A stretch of DNA of 10,715 nucleotides from NCBI GenBank assembly GCA_945983195.1, contig CAMFSS010000044.1, positions 1 through 10,715 on the forward strand, in the 5' to 3' direction. Origin of the DNA: an uncultured Prevotellaceae bacterium. Lineage in GTDB: Bacteria; Bacteroidota; Bacteroidia; Bacteroidales; Muribaculaceae. This document shows, in pieces, positions 1 to 6,960 of the stretch. Position 1 is the stretch's first letter, and the number at the start of each line of letters is the position of its first letter. The notes below the pieces were generated by a model. It did no database searches. It saw nothing but the letters and a program-made list of their open reading frames with translations, and was not told the DNA's origin. Both the position numbers and the translations under genes were made by a program.

Positions 1-21
1 GAGTTTTCAGCCGATGATAGT

Positions 22-1311
22 CTAGCCGGGGTACTCCTGCAGTCCCTTCGGCACGCGGATTGCCTCGGGAGTCTGGTTGTTCTCGAGCAGGGCAGCCAAG
101 ATGCGCGGCAGGGCGAGAGCCGAGCCATTGAGTGTGTGGCAGAGGTGAGTCTTCTTGTCCTCACCGCGATAGCGGCACTTCAGGCGGTTGGCCTGGTATG
201 TGTCGAAATTCGAAACCGAACTTACTTCAAGCCAGCGGTGCTGAGCCTCGCTGTAGACCTCAAAATCGTAGCACAGAGCTGCCGTAAAGCTCATATCACC
301 GCCACAGAGGCGCAATATACGGTACGGAAGCTCCAGCTTCTTCAGCAAGCCCTCCACATGCTCAAGCATCTCGCGGTGCGACTGGTCGCTGTGTTCAGGA
401 GTGTCGATGCGCACAATCTCAATCTTTGAGAACTCATGCAGGCGGTTCAGACCGCGCACGTCCTTGCCGTAGCTGCCTGCCTCGCGGCGGAAGCACTGCG
501 TGTAGGCGCAGTTCTTGATTGGAAGCTGCTTCTCGTCGAGAATCACGTCGCGATAGATATTTGTCACGGGCACCTCGGCAGTCGGGATAAGATAGAGGTT
601 GTCGAGATCGCAGTGATACATCTGCCCCTCCTTGTCGGGAAGCTGACCTGTTCCATAGCCCGAAGCCTCATTCACCACTGTGGGAGGCATGATTTCGGTG
701 TAGCCGGCAGCAGCAGCCTCATCGAGGAAGAACTGAATCAGGGCACGCTGCATACGTGCACCCTTGCCGATGTAGACGGGGAAACCGGCACCGGTGATTT
801 TCACACCGAGGTCGAAGTCGATAAGATTATACTTCTTTGCAAGGTCCCAGTGCGGTACCTTTGCCTCATCGTTCACTGCATCGTGCTTCCACTCGGCAAC
901 GGTAGCCACCTCGTCACTGAGGTTGCTCTTCACCACCAGGTTGTCGCCGGCAGCCGACCCCTCGGGAACGATGTCGTAAGGCGTATTGGGAATTGTGAGG
1001 AGAATGTTACGGATCTCGTCTTCGGCAGCCTTAAGCCGCTCGTCGATAGCCTTGTTGTTCTCCTTGATGGCAGCAACCTCGGCTTTCACCTTCTCGGCCT
1101 CCTCCTTATTGCCCTGCTTCATGAATGCTCCAATCTGGGCAGCCATCTTGTTAAGCTGGGCAGCCTGGTTGTCGCGCAACGTCTGTGCTGCACGACGCTC
1201 AGTGTCGAGCTCCAGAATGTGGTTGATAGCATCGCGACCGTCGAAATGCTTCTTGGCAAGTCGCTTAATCACCTCTTCGGGATTCTCTTTGATTAATGCT
1301 AATGTTAACAT
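22..1311 (-). CDS. serS: Seryl-tRNA synthetase
   Basis: Class II aminoacyl-tRNA synthetase that charges tRNA-Ser (and tRNA-Sec where present) with serine using ATP, in the cytoplasm. The 429 residues match the usual bacterial length. Residues about 30-100 form the charged, heptad-like N-terminal helical arm that grips the long variable arm of tRNA-Ser. The catalytic domain shows TAEVP (244-248) in the serine-binding region, motif 2 FRREAGS (274-280) and motif 3 NGSALALPR (395-403) with the ATP-binding arginine at 403. The start is ATG, 26 bases after the YqeY-like gene, with no good Shine-Dalgarno sequence, as is common in Bacteroidota. The stop is TAG. It is the last gene in view and probably shares a transcript with the YqeY-like gene. 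Nothing is missing. Family assignment is secure; co-transcription is inferred from spacing. Confidence 0.98.
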   Translation of the reverse strand: MLTLALIKENPEEVIKRLAKKHFDGRDAINHILELDTERRAAQTLRDNQAAQLNKMAAQIGAFMKQGNKEEAEKVKAEVAAIKENNKAIDERLKAAEDEIRNILLTIPNTPYDIVPEGSAAGDNLVVKSNLSDEVATVAEWKHDAVNDEAKVPHWDLAKKYNLIDFDLGVKITGAGFPVYIGKGARMQRALIQFFLDEAAAAGYTEIMPPTVVNEASGYGTGQLPDKEGQMYHCDLDNLYLIPTAEVPVTNIYRDVILDEKQLPIKNCAYTQCFRREAGSYGKDVRGLNRLHEFSKIEIVRIDTPEHSDQSHREMLEHVEGLLKKLELPYRILRLCGGDMSFTAALCYDFEVYSEAQHRWLEVSSVSNFDTYQANRLKCRYRGEDKKTHLCHTLNGSALALPRILAALLENNQTPEAIRVPKGLQEYPG

Positions 1312-1337
1312 TGATTTCTATGCTGTTTTTTTATTGA

Positions 1338-1787
1338 TTATCCTAACAACTGCTTCACCTTGGCAGAAATTGCACCGCCTTCAGCCTTTCCGGCAAGCTG
1401 CTTCGATGCTACGCCCATCACCTTGCCCATTTCCTTCATGCTGGTGGCACCCACCTGCTCAATGATTTGCTTCACGGCTGCCGTAAGCTCCTCATCTGAG
1501 AGCTGCTTGGGCAGATACTCCTCAAGCACAGCCAACTCGGCAAGCTCGCTCTGGGCGAGGTCCTCGCGGTTCTGCTGGGTGTAGATAGCAGCACTCTCCT
1601 TGCGCTGCTTCACCATCTTGGCAATAATCTTAGTGGCAGTGGCATCCGTAAGCTCACCGCCTGCCCCTTCGGCTGTCTTTGCCTCAAGAAACTCCTTCTT
1701 CACGCCGCGCAGGGCGAGGAGGCGTGCGTGGTCGCGTGCAAGCATCGCCTTTTTGATATCTTCATTAATAGTGTCGAACAAACTCAT
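1338..1787 (-). CDS. GatB/YqeY domain protein
   Basis: Small all-helical protein of 149 residues related to the C-terminal tail domain of GatB, the amidotransferase subunit that binds tRNA. Family hallmarks visible are KQRKESAAIY (60-69), the LPKQLSDEEL segment (92-101) and the glycine-rich end MGKVMG...GKAEGGAISAKVKQLL (120-148). Stand-alone members are widespread, but their biochemical role is not firmly established; a role in tRNA-linked metabolism is inferred from the GatB relationship. It lies 93 bases after ftsZ and 26 bases before serS. A promoter-like TAAATTTG sits about 40 bases upstream of its ATG, so it may be transcribed partly apart from the division genes. The ATG at 1787 gives the normal family N-terminus (SLFDTINEDIKKAM). 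Length is typical and it is intact. Confidence 0.93.
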   Translation of the reverse strand: MSLFDTINEDIKKAMLARDHARLLALRGVKKEFLEAKTAEGAGGELTDATATKIIAKMVKQRKESAAIYTQQNREDLAQSELAELAVLEEYLPKQLSDEELTAAVKQIIEQVGATSMKEMGKVMGVASKQLAGKAEGGAISAKVKQLLG

Positions 1788-1826
1788 AATCTTTATCTAC
1801 TTTTTTATAAACAATCAATTCGGGTG

Positions 1827-1834
1827 CAAATTTA
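1827..1834 (-). promoter_or_regulatory. Possible Bacteroidota -7 element (TAAATTTG) for yqeY-serS
   Basis: On the minus strand this octamer fits TAnnTTTG, the -7 consensus used by the primary sigma factor of Bacteroidota. It lies in the 93-base ftsZ/yqeY spacer, so transcription would begin roughly 30-35 bases before the yqeY ATG. I searched 17-29 bases upstream and found no TTTG or TTG for the -33 box, so the promoter is at best half-matching. This makes it a candidate for a secondary promoter inside the cluster, not a proven one. Confidence 0.45.
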
Positions 1835-1853
1835 CTATAAATTATCCTAAAAG

Positions 1854-1872
1854 TTTCGCCACCGCCACGAAA
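1854..1872 (-). terminator. Weak hairpin after ftsZ
   Basis: Nine bases after the ftsZ stop the minus strand reads TTTCG, a 9-base GC-rich loop, CGAAA, then CTTTTAGG. The stem is only 5 bp and the following T run is four bases, so it is far weaker than a normal intrinsic terminator. It could at most give partial attenuation between ftsZ and the YqeY-like gene. Listed with low confidence because it is the only inverted repeat in the longest spacer of the window. Confidence 0.15.
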
Positions 1873-1880
1873 AAAGCGTT

Positions 1881-3239
1881 TCAGAACACAATCTTCGACG
1901 AGCCGCCAGGCTTCGGGGTAGGAGTATCGGAAGTAATCACCGTAGGCACCGCAGTGGGCTGAGCGGGCGACTTCTTGCCGACAAATTTAGTGTCGCGGTG
2001 TATTGTGGGGTTCTTCTCAAGTTCGAGAATCACATCATCGTCGTCGAACTCCTCGGGCAGAAGCACCTTATAGCGGGCGCGGGCGCGAATTTGGGCAGTC
2101 TCGCTCACCTTGCGCGTGCCATAGATGTCGGCAAGACGCTCGCGAGTGCCGGGGTCGGGCTCGTCGATGATGCTCGTCGATGCAGGCACCTTTCCGGGCA
2201 CTTTCTTGCCGGTGTGCGACGGACCTTCGTTGCTCAGCGTGACATCGAATCCGGCAGCAAGAATCGTCACCTTTATGCGCTCCTCAAGAGATTCATCGAA
2301 TGCCACACCCCAAATCACATCGACCTCGGGGGCAAAGTTGCTCATGAATTCCTGCATTTCGCGTATTTCCTCCATACGGAATTCCTGAGTTGCCTTGCGC
2401 GAGAAGTAGATGTTGACAAGAATGCGCTTCGAGCCATACACGTCGCGGTTCTTAAGCAGCGGCGAATTAAGAGCATCCTCAATGGCCTTGGTCATGCGCC
2501 GCTCGCCCTCACCATATCCCGAACTGATAACCGCCACACCGCCGTCGCGCAACGTGGTGTTCACGTCGTTGAAGTCGAGGTTGATTCTACCCTCACTCGT
2601 TATCAGCTCCGAAATGCTGCGTGCTGCAATAGAGAGGGTGTCGTCGGCTTTGCCGAAAGCATTCAGGAAGTTAAGTTCGCTATAGATTTCGGTGAGTCGC
2701 GCATTGTTGATAATCATGAGCGCATCTACGTATTTCTTCATTTCGTCGGCACCGTCGAGTGCCTTGAGAATCTTTTTCTCACCTTCGAAGAAGAACGGGA
2801 TAGTGACAATGCCGATGGTGAGCATACCCTTCTCGCGGGCAATGCGAGCCACCACAGGCGCAGCTCCCGTACCGGTTCCGCCACCCATACCGGCGGTGAT
2901 AAACACCATGCGTGTGTCGTCGTCGAAAAGAGCTGCAATCTCTTCAGCACTCTCCTCGGCAGCCTCACGAGCCACCTCCGGGCGGTTTCCTGCACCAAGG
3001 CCCTTGGTGGTCTTAGGACCAATCAGCACCTTCTTGGGCACCGGCGAGCCATTCAGAGCCTGGCGGTCGGTGTTGCACACCACAAACGACACGCCCTTGA
3101 TGTTCTGTCCGTACATGTGGTTGATGGCATTGTTTCCGCCACCTCCCACGCCAATCACCTTGATGATTGTGGGCATATCATTGTCGGTGTTCACGAAGTT
3201 AGGGTTGCTGTTGATGTCGATATTGTTGTCGTTATACAT
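1881..3239 (-). CDS. ftsZ: Cell division protein FtsZ
   Basis: Tubulin-like GTPase that polymerises at midcell and organises septal wall synthesis. In its 452 residues the N-terminal GTP-binding half shows VIGVGGGGNNA (28-38), the tubulin signature GGGTGTGAAP (119-128) and NARLTEIY (179-186). The T7 loop that completes the GTPase site of the next subunit is NLDFND (220-225), with both catalytic aspartates (222, 225). A 22-residue Asn/Asp-rich leader precedes the fold. From about residue 335 the protein is a Pro/Thr/Ser and charged linker. It has no canonical DIPAFLR-type terminal peptide; ELEKNPTIHR (406-415), after an EEFDDDD acidic stretch, is the best candidate for the FtsA-binding motif, and 37 more residues follow it. 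The ATG is 5 bases after the ftsA stop, which suggests translational coupling. The stop is TGA. Confidence 0.98.
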   Translation of the reverse strand: MYNDNNIDINSNPNFVNTDNDMPTIIKVIGVGGGGNNAINHMYGQNIKGVSFVVCNTDRQALNGSPVPKKVLIGPKTTKGLGAGNRPEVAREAAEESAEEIAALFDDDTRMVFITAGMGGGTGTGAAPVVARIAREKGMLTIGIVTIPFFFEGEKKILKALDGADEMKKYVDALMIINNARLTEIYSELNFLNAFGKADDTLSIAARSISELITSEGRINLDFNDVNTTLRDGGVAVISSGYGEGERRMTKAIEDALNSPLLKNRDVYGSKRILVNIYFSRKATQEFRMEEIREMQEFMSNFAPEVDVIWGVAFDESLEERIKVTILAAGFDVTLSNEGPSHTGKKVPGKVPASTSIIDEPDPGTRERLADIYGTRKVSETAQIRARARYKVLLPEEFDDDDVILELEKNPTIHRDTKFVGKKSPAQPTAVPTVITSDTPTPKPGGSSKIVF

Positions 3240-3244
3240 AGTCG

Positions 3245-4579
3245 TCAGTATTTAGCGGATTTTTCATCTTCGTCACTGTAGCTGTCGTCGCTGTCGTCAC
3301 TGTCGTCCTGGAAAAGCGATACCGTGCGGTTGCTTGCCGACTGCCAGCGGTCGCGCAGACGCGAGAAAATCGAAGGCTTCTTCGGTGCGCGCGGTTCATC
3401 GTCTTCCTTCTCCACAGGCTTCTCTACGGGCGGTTCCACAGGCTTCTCCTTGGGGGTGTAGACGCAATTGTCGGTATGGTCGATTTGCTCGGCGGCAGTG
3501 GCAAGCAGTGCCACCGACTGTATATATTCGAAATTCTCGGCATCGGGCGTGAGAATGTTCACATAGGGGCAATGATGCCCTTTAGCCACCTTCAGCTTCA
3601 TCGTTTTCTCAATGAATGAGCTGAAACCGTTGAGGCGCGACCCGCCGCCAATCAGAGTGACGCCCGCTGCAAGGTCGTCGGCATTCATGCCGGCGTACGT
3701 GATCTGCTCGGCAATGTTTGCGCCAATCTCGCCAACACGTGCCACCACATAGTTCGACACATCGGTGACTTTCACGCCGTCGATTACCGGTTCATTGTTC
3801 ACGTCGAGCTCCATGGCATTGCCCACGGTGATTTTCAGGTCCTCGGCTTTCGACTCAATGATGTTCATGTTGGTGATGTCGAGCGTAATGAGGCGGCTGC
3901 CCATAGGCAGAGTGGCAATATAGCGCAGTGCATCGTTCTTGAAAATCGACACGGTAGTGGTCTCGGCACCGAAGTCGACGAGCATACAGCCAAGCTGCCG
4001 CTCATCGTTGGTGAGAATCTTGTCGGCCACGGCAAGCGGCGTGATGATGTAGCCCTTCAGCTTCACCGCCATAGTGTCGAACACGCGCTGAAGGTTCATC
4101 TTCAGCGTAGGCTTGGCAACAATGAGGTTCATCTTGGCACGGATGCGACCGCTGTAGGAGCCAATGGGATTGCGCACCTCCTGGTTGCCCTCAAGCTCGT
4201 AGCCGGTAGGCACCACGTCGAGAATCTCACCCTCCACGCTCATGGCACGGCACCGTGCAACGATGTTGTTGATCACTTCTTCGCTGATAAGCTGGTTGGG
4301 GTCGAGCTCCACGTTCACTTCCACAGGCATATTGTGGAGCGAGCGTCCTGCCACCCCCACATACACACCGGTGATTCGGCTGGGACTGATGTGCGACTCA
4401 AGGCGCTTGATGATGTCGAGCATGTGCGACTTGGCTTCCTCCACATTCTGCACGAATCCGCGGCGCACGCAGTCGTCGGAGATGCGGGCGCTCTCAATGG
4501 CCACCACACTCACGCTGCCGTTGGAGCTTTTCTCTCCCACGACACCCACAATCTTTGAGCTGAAAATCTCAAACGTCAC
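3245..4579 (-). CDS. ftsA: Cell division protein FtsA
   Basis: Actin-like ATPase of the ASKHA fold that anchors FtsZ filaments to the inner membrane and helps activate septal synthesis. With the GTG start it has 444 residues. The phosphate-2 loop is VDFGAETTT (201-209) and the adenosine motif GGGSRLNGF (311-319). The phosphate-1 segment reads FEIFSSK (3-9), with Phe where relatives usually have Gly. The C-terminus has a Pro/Glu/Lys linker (374-402), a likely amphipathic membrane helix IFSRLRDRW (404-412) and an Asp/Ser tail. The GTG start begins inside the first beta strand. Homology continues upstream through residues ESKKYI to an ATT at 4598-4600, and no ATG, GTG or TTG exists between GTG-4579 and the upstream in-frame stop at 4661-4663. 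The true start is therefore uncertain. ftsZ follows after 5 bases. Confidence 0.95.
   Translation of the reverse strand: MTFEIFSSKIVGVVGEKSSNGSVSVVAIESARISDDCVRRGFVQNVEEAKSHMLDIIKRLESHISPSRITGVYVGVAGRSLHNMPVEVNVELDPNQLISEEVINNIVARCRAMSVEGEILDVVPTGYELEGNQEVRNPIGSYSGRIRAKMNLIVAKPTLKMNLQRVFDTMAVKLKGYIITPLAVADKILTNDERQLGCMLVDFGAETTTVSIFKNDALRYIATLPMGSRLITLDITNMNIIESKAEDLKITVGNAMELDVNNEPVIDGVKVTDVSNYVVARVGEIGANIAEQITYAGMNADDLAAGVTLIGGGSRLNGFSSFIEKTMKLKVAKGHHCPYVNILTPDAENFEYIQSVALLATAAEQIDHTDNCVYTPKEKPVEPPVEKPVEKEDDEPRAPKKPSIFSRLRDRWQSASNRTVSLFQDDSDDSDDSYSDEDEKSAKY
3281..3307 (-). repeat. Three tandem 9-bp units inside ftsA
   Basis: The plus strand reads gctgtcgtc, gctgtcgtc, actgtcgtc: three consecutive 9-base units with one mismatch. 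On the coding strand they encode DDSDDSDDS in the acidic tail of FtsA (residues 425-433 from the GTG start). The unit length is a multiple of three, so gain or loss of units would lengthen or shorten the tail without changing frame. This is seen directly; copy-number variation between strains is inference. Confidence 0.8.
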
Positions 4580-4600
4580 TATATATTTTTTACTCTCAAT
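4580..4600 (-). other. Probable 5' extension of ftsA with an ATT at the expected start
   Basis: Read in the ftsA frame, this stretch encodes IESKKYI directly ahead of the GTG codon, giving ESKKYIVTFEIFSSKIVG. Bacteroidales FtsA proteins typically begin with a short charged leader and then IVAIELGSSKI-like sequence, so these residues look native. The codon where ATG is expected is ATT (4598-4600). Either the gene uses a rare ATT start, as infC does, or ATG has been lost by mutation or sequencing error and GTG-4579 is used. Starting at ATT would give 451 residues and leave 11 bases after the ftsQ stop. No Shine-Dalgarno sequence favours either start. Confidence 0.55.
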
Positions 4601-4611
4601 AAAAGCAGATA

Positions 4612-5499
4612 TTATGATTTTTTCTTGATATTCTTCTTGGCTGTGGCTTTGATTGAGTCCTCACGCACCATCTGTTCCACATCAATTGATGCCACGTCGG
4701 GAGCCTGGTCGTCCTCTTCGGGGTCATAGTCAGGCTCGGTGAGAGGCTTCTTGTCGCGCAGCGTAGCCACCACCTGATAGTCCCACTTCAGCGAAATCTC
4801 GCTGTAGGTCTCCCAACCTTTCACGCTCAGCACCTCCTTGTAGAACTTCATGAGCTTTGCAAACTTCGACTGATAGCCGTCGACCCCACCCATGTTCACA
4901 ATGTGTCCGCGAATGGAGGGAACAAAGCAGATGTTGCACGAGTCACGCACCACCCACATAGTCACCAGCTCACGCAGAGCCTCGTCCTTTGCCACATAGT
5001 CGATTAGCGGCAGCAAGCGTGTAGGACTCCACTTCTTTGAGAAATGACCTTCAACCACCGGCACGTCGACGTGATAGAAACCTGCCGCCGACATTCGCTT
5101 GCCCTCGCGGTTGACGTAGTAGGAACGGTCGCCGTCGAATATGCGCATCACCGGAATCAGTTGCCGTGCCTCAATCACGAAGTAGTCGTTCTCGTTGACA
5201 TAGCACTCCACATCCTCCATAAACTCCGATGTGGCAATGTACTTCTCGATAATGTCGGTGTCAATTTCACCAACAGGCATACCCACGGGATATACATTCG
5301 CCTTCTTGAGGTGTGATATTATGCTTTGCCTTGTCACGAACTTAGCCGACGACTCATTGAAAATGTGCACACGCACGCCACGGCACACGCGGGCGCGAGC
5401 CTGCATGTCGGTCCACACGGCAGCGGTCAGCACCCCTCCCACCAGCAGCAGGAGAAGGAGGCATTTAAGCGTCTTAATCAACACACGTTTTGCAGTCAT
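4612..5499 (-). CDS. ftsQ: Cell division protein FtsQ
   Basis: Single-pass inner-membrane protein that scaffolds the divisome (FtsL/FtsB partners) from the periplasm. The 295 residues start with a short basic tail (TAKRVLIKTLK), then a transmembrane segment at about 12-29 (CLLLLLLVGGVLTAAVW). A POTRA-like domain follows (about 40-115; VRVHIFNESSAKFVTRQSI through YFVIEARQLIPVMRIF), then the beta domain (about 120-248, VNREGKRMSAAGF and WDYQVVATLRDKKP). Sequence conservation is low, as usual for FtsQ, so the call also rests on position between murC and ftsA. From about residue 254 it has an acidic stretch (EPDYDPEEDD) and a lysine-rich end (AKKNIKKKS), an extension beyond the folded core. The ATG at 5499 lies 35 bases after the murC stop. 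Regulation is most likely by the cluster transcript. Confidence 0.93.
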   Translation of the reverse strand: MTAKRVLIKTLKCLLLLLLVGGVLTAAVWTDMQARARVCRGVRVHIFNESSAKFVTRQSIISHLKKANVYPVGMPVGEIDTDIIEKYIATSEFMEDVECYVNENDYFVIEARQLIPVMRIFDGDRSYYVNREGKRMSAAGFYHVDVPVVEGHFSKKWSPTRLLPLIDYVAKDEALRELVTMWVVRDSCNICFVPSIRGHIVNMGGVDGYQSKFAKLMKFYKEVLSVKGWETYSEISLKWDYQVVATLRDKKPLTEPDYDPEEDDQAPDVASIDVEQMVREDSIKATAKKNIKKKS

Positions 5500-5534
5500 C
5501 TGTTACTCTTTGTTGGGGCAAGCCTGCGCAAAGT

Positions 5535-6914
5535 TCATTTGCTACGCACTTCGTCGACGATCTGTGGCAAATAGTTGCACACATCGCCGGCTCCTGCCGT
5601 TAGCAAGACCTCAAAGTTACGGTTTTTTATTTGATTTATCAAATCTGTTTTGTCGCAAAGCACTTTATTCGCGCATTTTATGTCGCGAAGTATGATTTCC
5701 GATGTCACTCCGGGTATCGGAAGCTCGCGTGCGGGGTAGATATTGAGCAAAATCACCTCGTCGGCAAGCGACAGTGCTTCGGCAAACTCGGGAGCGAAAT
5801 CGCGCGTGCGTGTGTAGAGGTGCGGCTGGAAAATCACCGTGAGCTTGCGGTGAGGATACAGCCCCTTCACCGAAGTGATGCTCGCCTTTAGCTCATCGGG
5901 GTGATGTGCATAGTCGTCGATTACCACCTTGCCGTTCTCGCCCGGCTCCTTCAGCCAGAACTCAAAGCGACGCTTTGCCCCAAGGAATGAGCCAATTGCC
6001 TCGCGAAGCACATCACCCGGCACACCCACCATGTGGCACACAGCCATTGCGGCTACGGCATTCTCCACATTGATGTCGACCGGCACGCCGAGTTTCACAT
6101 CGGGTACTACACCGTCGGGAGTAACGAAGTCGCCCACCATATCCCCATTGCCCTTGCGACTGGTTGCTGCATGGTAGTCGCCCTCATTGCGCGCATCGGT
6201 GATCGTGCGCACACCCTCGGCAACACGCGGCTTCACCTTGAGCCCGGTGTGCAGCAGCAGTGTGCCGCCGGGCTGTATAAGCTCGGTGAAATGTGCAAAA
6301 CTTTCGAGATAAGCCTCCTCGGTGCCATAAATGTCGAGGTGGTCGGGGTCGGTAGCTGTGATTACCGCGATATATGGTGAAAGATGGTGGAAAGAGCGGT
6401 CGAACTCATCGGCTTCAATCACCGAATATGGGCTGGTGGCACTCAGCAGAAAGTTGCTGTTGTAGTTTCGCAGTATTCCGCCAAGGAAGGCATTGCAGCC
6501 GATGGCTGAAGTGTGCAGAATGTGCGCTGCCATGCTTGAAGTGGTGGTTTTTCCGTGCGTTCCCGAGAAGCACAGCCCTTTGGAGCTGCGGGTGATTAGC
6601 CCAAGCAGTTGGGCACGCTTCATCACTGTGAAACCTCCGTTACGGAAGTAGTTCAAGCCCTCGTGCGAGTCGGGAATGGCAGGGGTGTAGACCACCAAAG
6701 TGTCATCGGGATTCTTGCAGTAGTCGGGAATGAGGGCAGCAGCCTCATCAAAGCATATCTCCACACCTTCGCTTGCCAGACAGTCGGTCAACTCAGTGCG
6801 CGTGCGGTCGTAGCCTGCCACACGGAATCCGCGTGAAAGGAAATAACGCTCCAGTGCAGCCATACCTATTCCGCCGGCACCCACAAAATATATTGATTTG
6901 TAATTCTTATCCAT
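5535..6914 (-). CDS. murC: UDP-N-acetylmuramate--L-alanine ligase
   Basis: Cytoplasmic ATP-dependent ligase adding L-Ala to UDP-MurNAc, the first amino acid of the peptidoglycan stem peptide. The 459 residues hold the three Mur-ligase domains. The N-terminal nucleotide-binding fold has GAGGIGM (12-18). The central ATPase domain has the P-loop GTHGKTTT (118-125), EADEFD (167-172) and DPDHLDIYG (189-197). The C-terminal domain has DDYAHHPDE (333-341), QPHLYTRT (363-370) and GAGD (441-444). DDYAHHP and QPH-YTR separate MurC from MurD, MurE and MurF. The ATG at 6914 is preceded by one T and then five tandem 9-bp units that fill the whole spacer to murG, with no Shine-Dalgarno sequence. ftsQ follows after 35 bases, without murB or ddl between, the usual Bacteroidota arrangement. 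Intact, stop TGA. Confidence 0.98.
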   Translation of the reverse strand: MDKNYKSIYFVGAGGIGMAALERYFLSRGFRVAGYDRTRTELTDCLASEGVEICFDEAAALIPDYCKNPDDTLVVYTPAIPDSHEGLNYFRNGGFTVMKRAQLLGLITRSSKGLCFSGTHGKTTTSSMAAHILHTSAIGCNAFLGGILRNYNSNFLLSATSPYSVIEADEFDRSFHHLSPYIAVITATDPDHLDIYGTEEAYLESFAHFTELIQPGGTLLLHTGLKVKPRVAEGVRTITDARNEGDYHAATSRKGNGDMVGDFVTPDGVVPDVKLGVPVDINVENAVAAMAVCHMVGVPGDVLREAIGSFLGAKRRFEFWLKEPGENGKVVIDDYAHHPDELKASITSVKGLYPHRKLTVIFQPHLYTRTRDFAPEFAEALSLADEVILLNIYPARELPIPGVTSEIILRDIKCANKVLCDKTDLINQIKNRNFEVLLTAGAGDVCNYLPQIVDEVRSK

Positions 6915-6915
6915 A

Positions 6916-6960
6916 ATTGGTCTTATTGGTCTTATTAGACTAATTAGTCCTATTAGTCTA
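6916..6960 (-). repeat. Five tandem 9-bp units filling the murG-murC spacer
   Basis: On the minus strand the sequence divides exactly into TAGACTAAT, AGGACTAAT, TAGTCTAAT, AAGACCAAT, AAGACCAAT, consensus NNGACYAAT. The first unit begins with the murG stop codon, and the last ends one base before the murC ATG. The last two units are identical. The block also contains the 12-base perfect palindrome GACTAATTAGTC (6938-6949). The last murG codons, ATT ACC AAA (6961-6969), match AAGACCAAT at 6 of 9 positions and may be a decayed sixth unit. The array occupies the ribosome-binding region of murC. Confidence 0.85.

Noticed and set aside
1312..1337. The yqeY-serS spacer as a promoter region.
   Set aside because: Only 26 bases with an A run; no TAnnTTTG or similar box.
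1998..3281. A long plus-strand open frame (427 codons) opposite ftsZ, with others opposite serS and yqeY.
   Set aside because: Antisense to clearly conserved genes; the translations are His/Val/Leu-rich with no domain signatures, as expected for frames mirrored from GC-rich codons.
5530..5537. GAACTTTG on the minus strand as a -7 promoter box for ftsQ.
   Set aside because: It misses the first T of TAnnTTTG, overlaps the murC stop codon, and has no TTTG or TTG at the -33 distance.
6916..6960. The 9-bp array as a CRISPR array or transposon end.
   Set aside because: Units are far too short, contiguous without spacers, and no transposase or target duplication is present.
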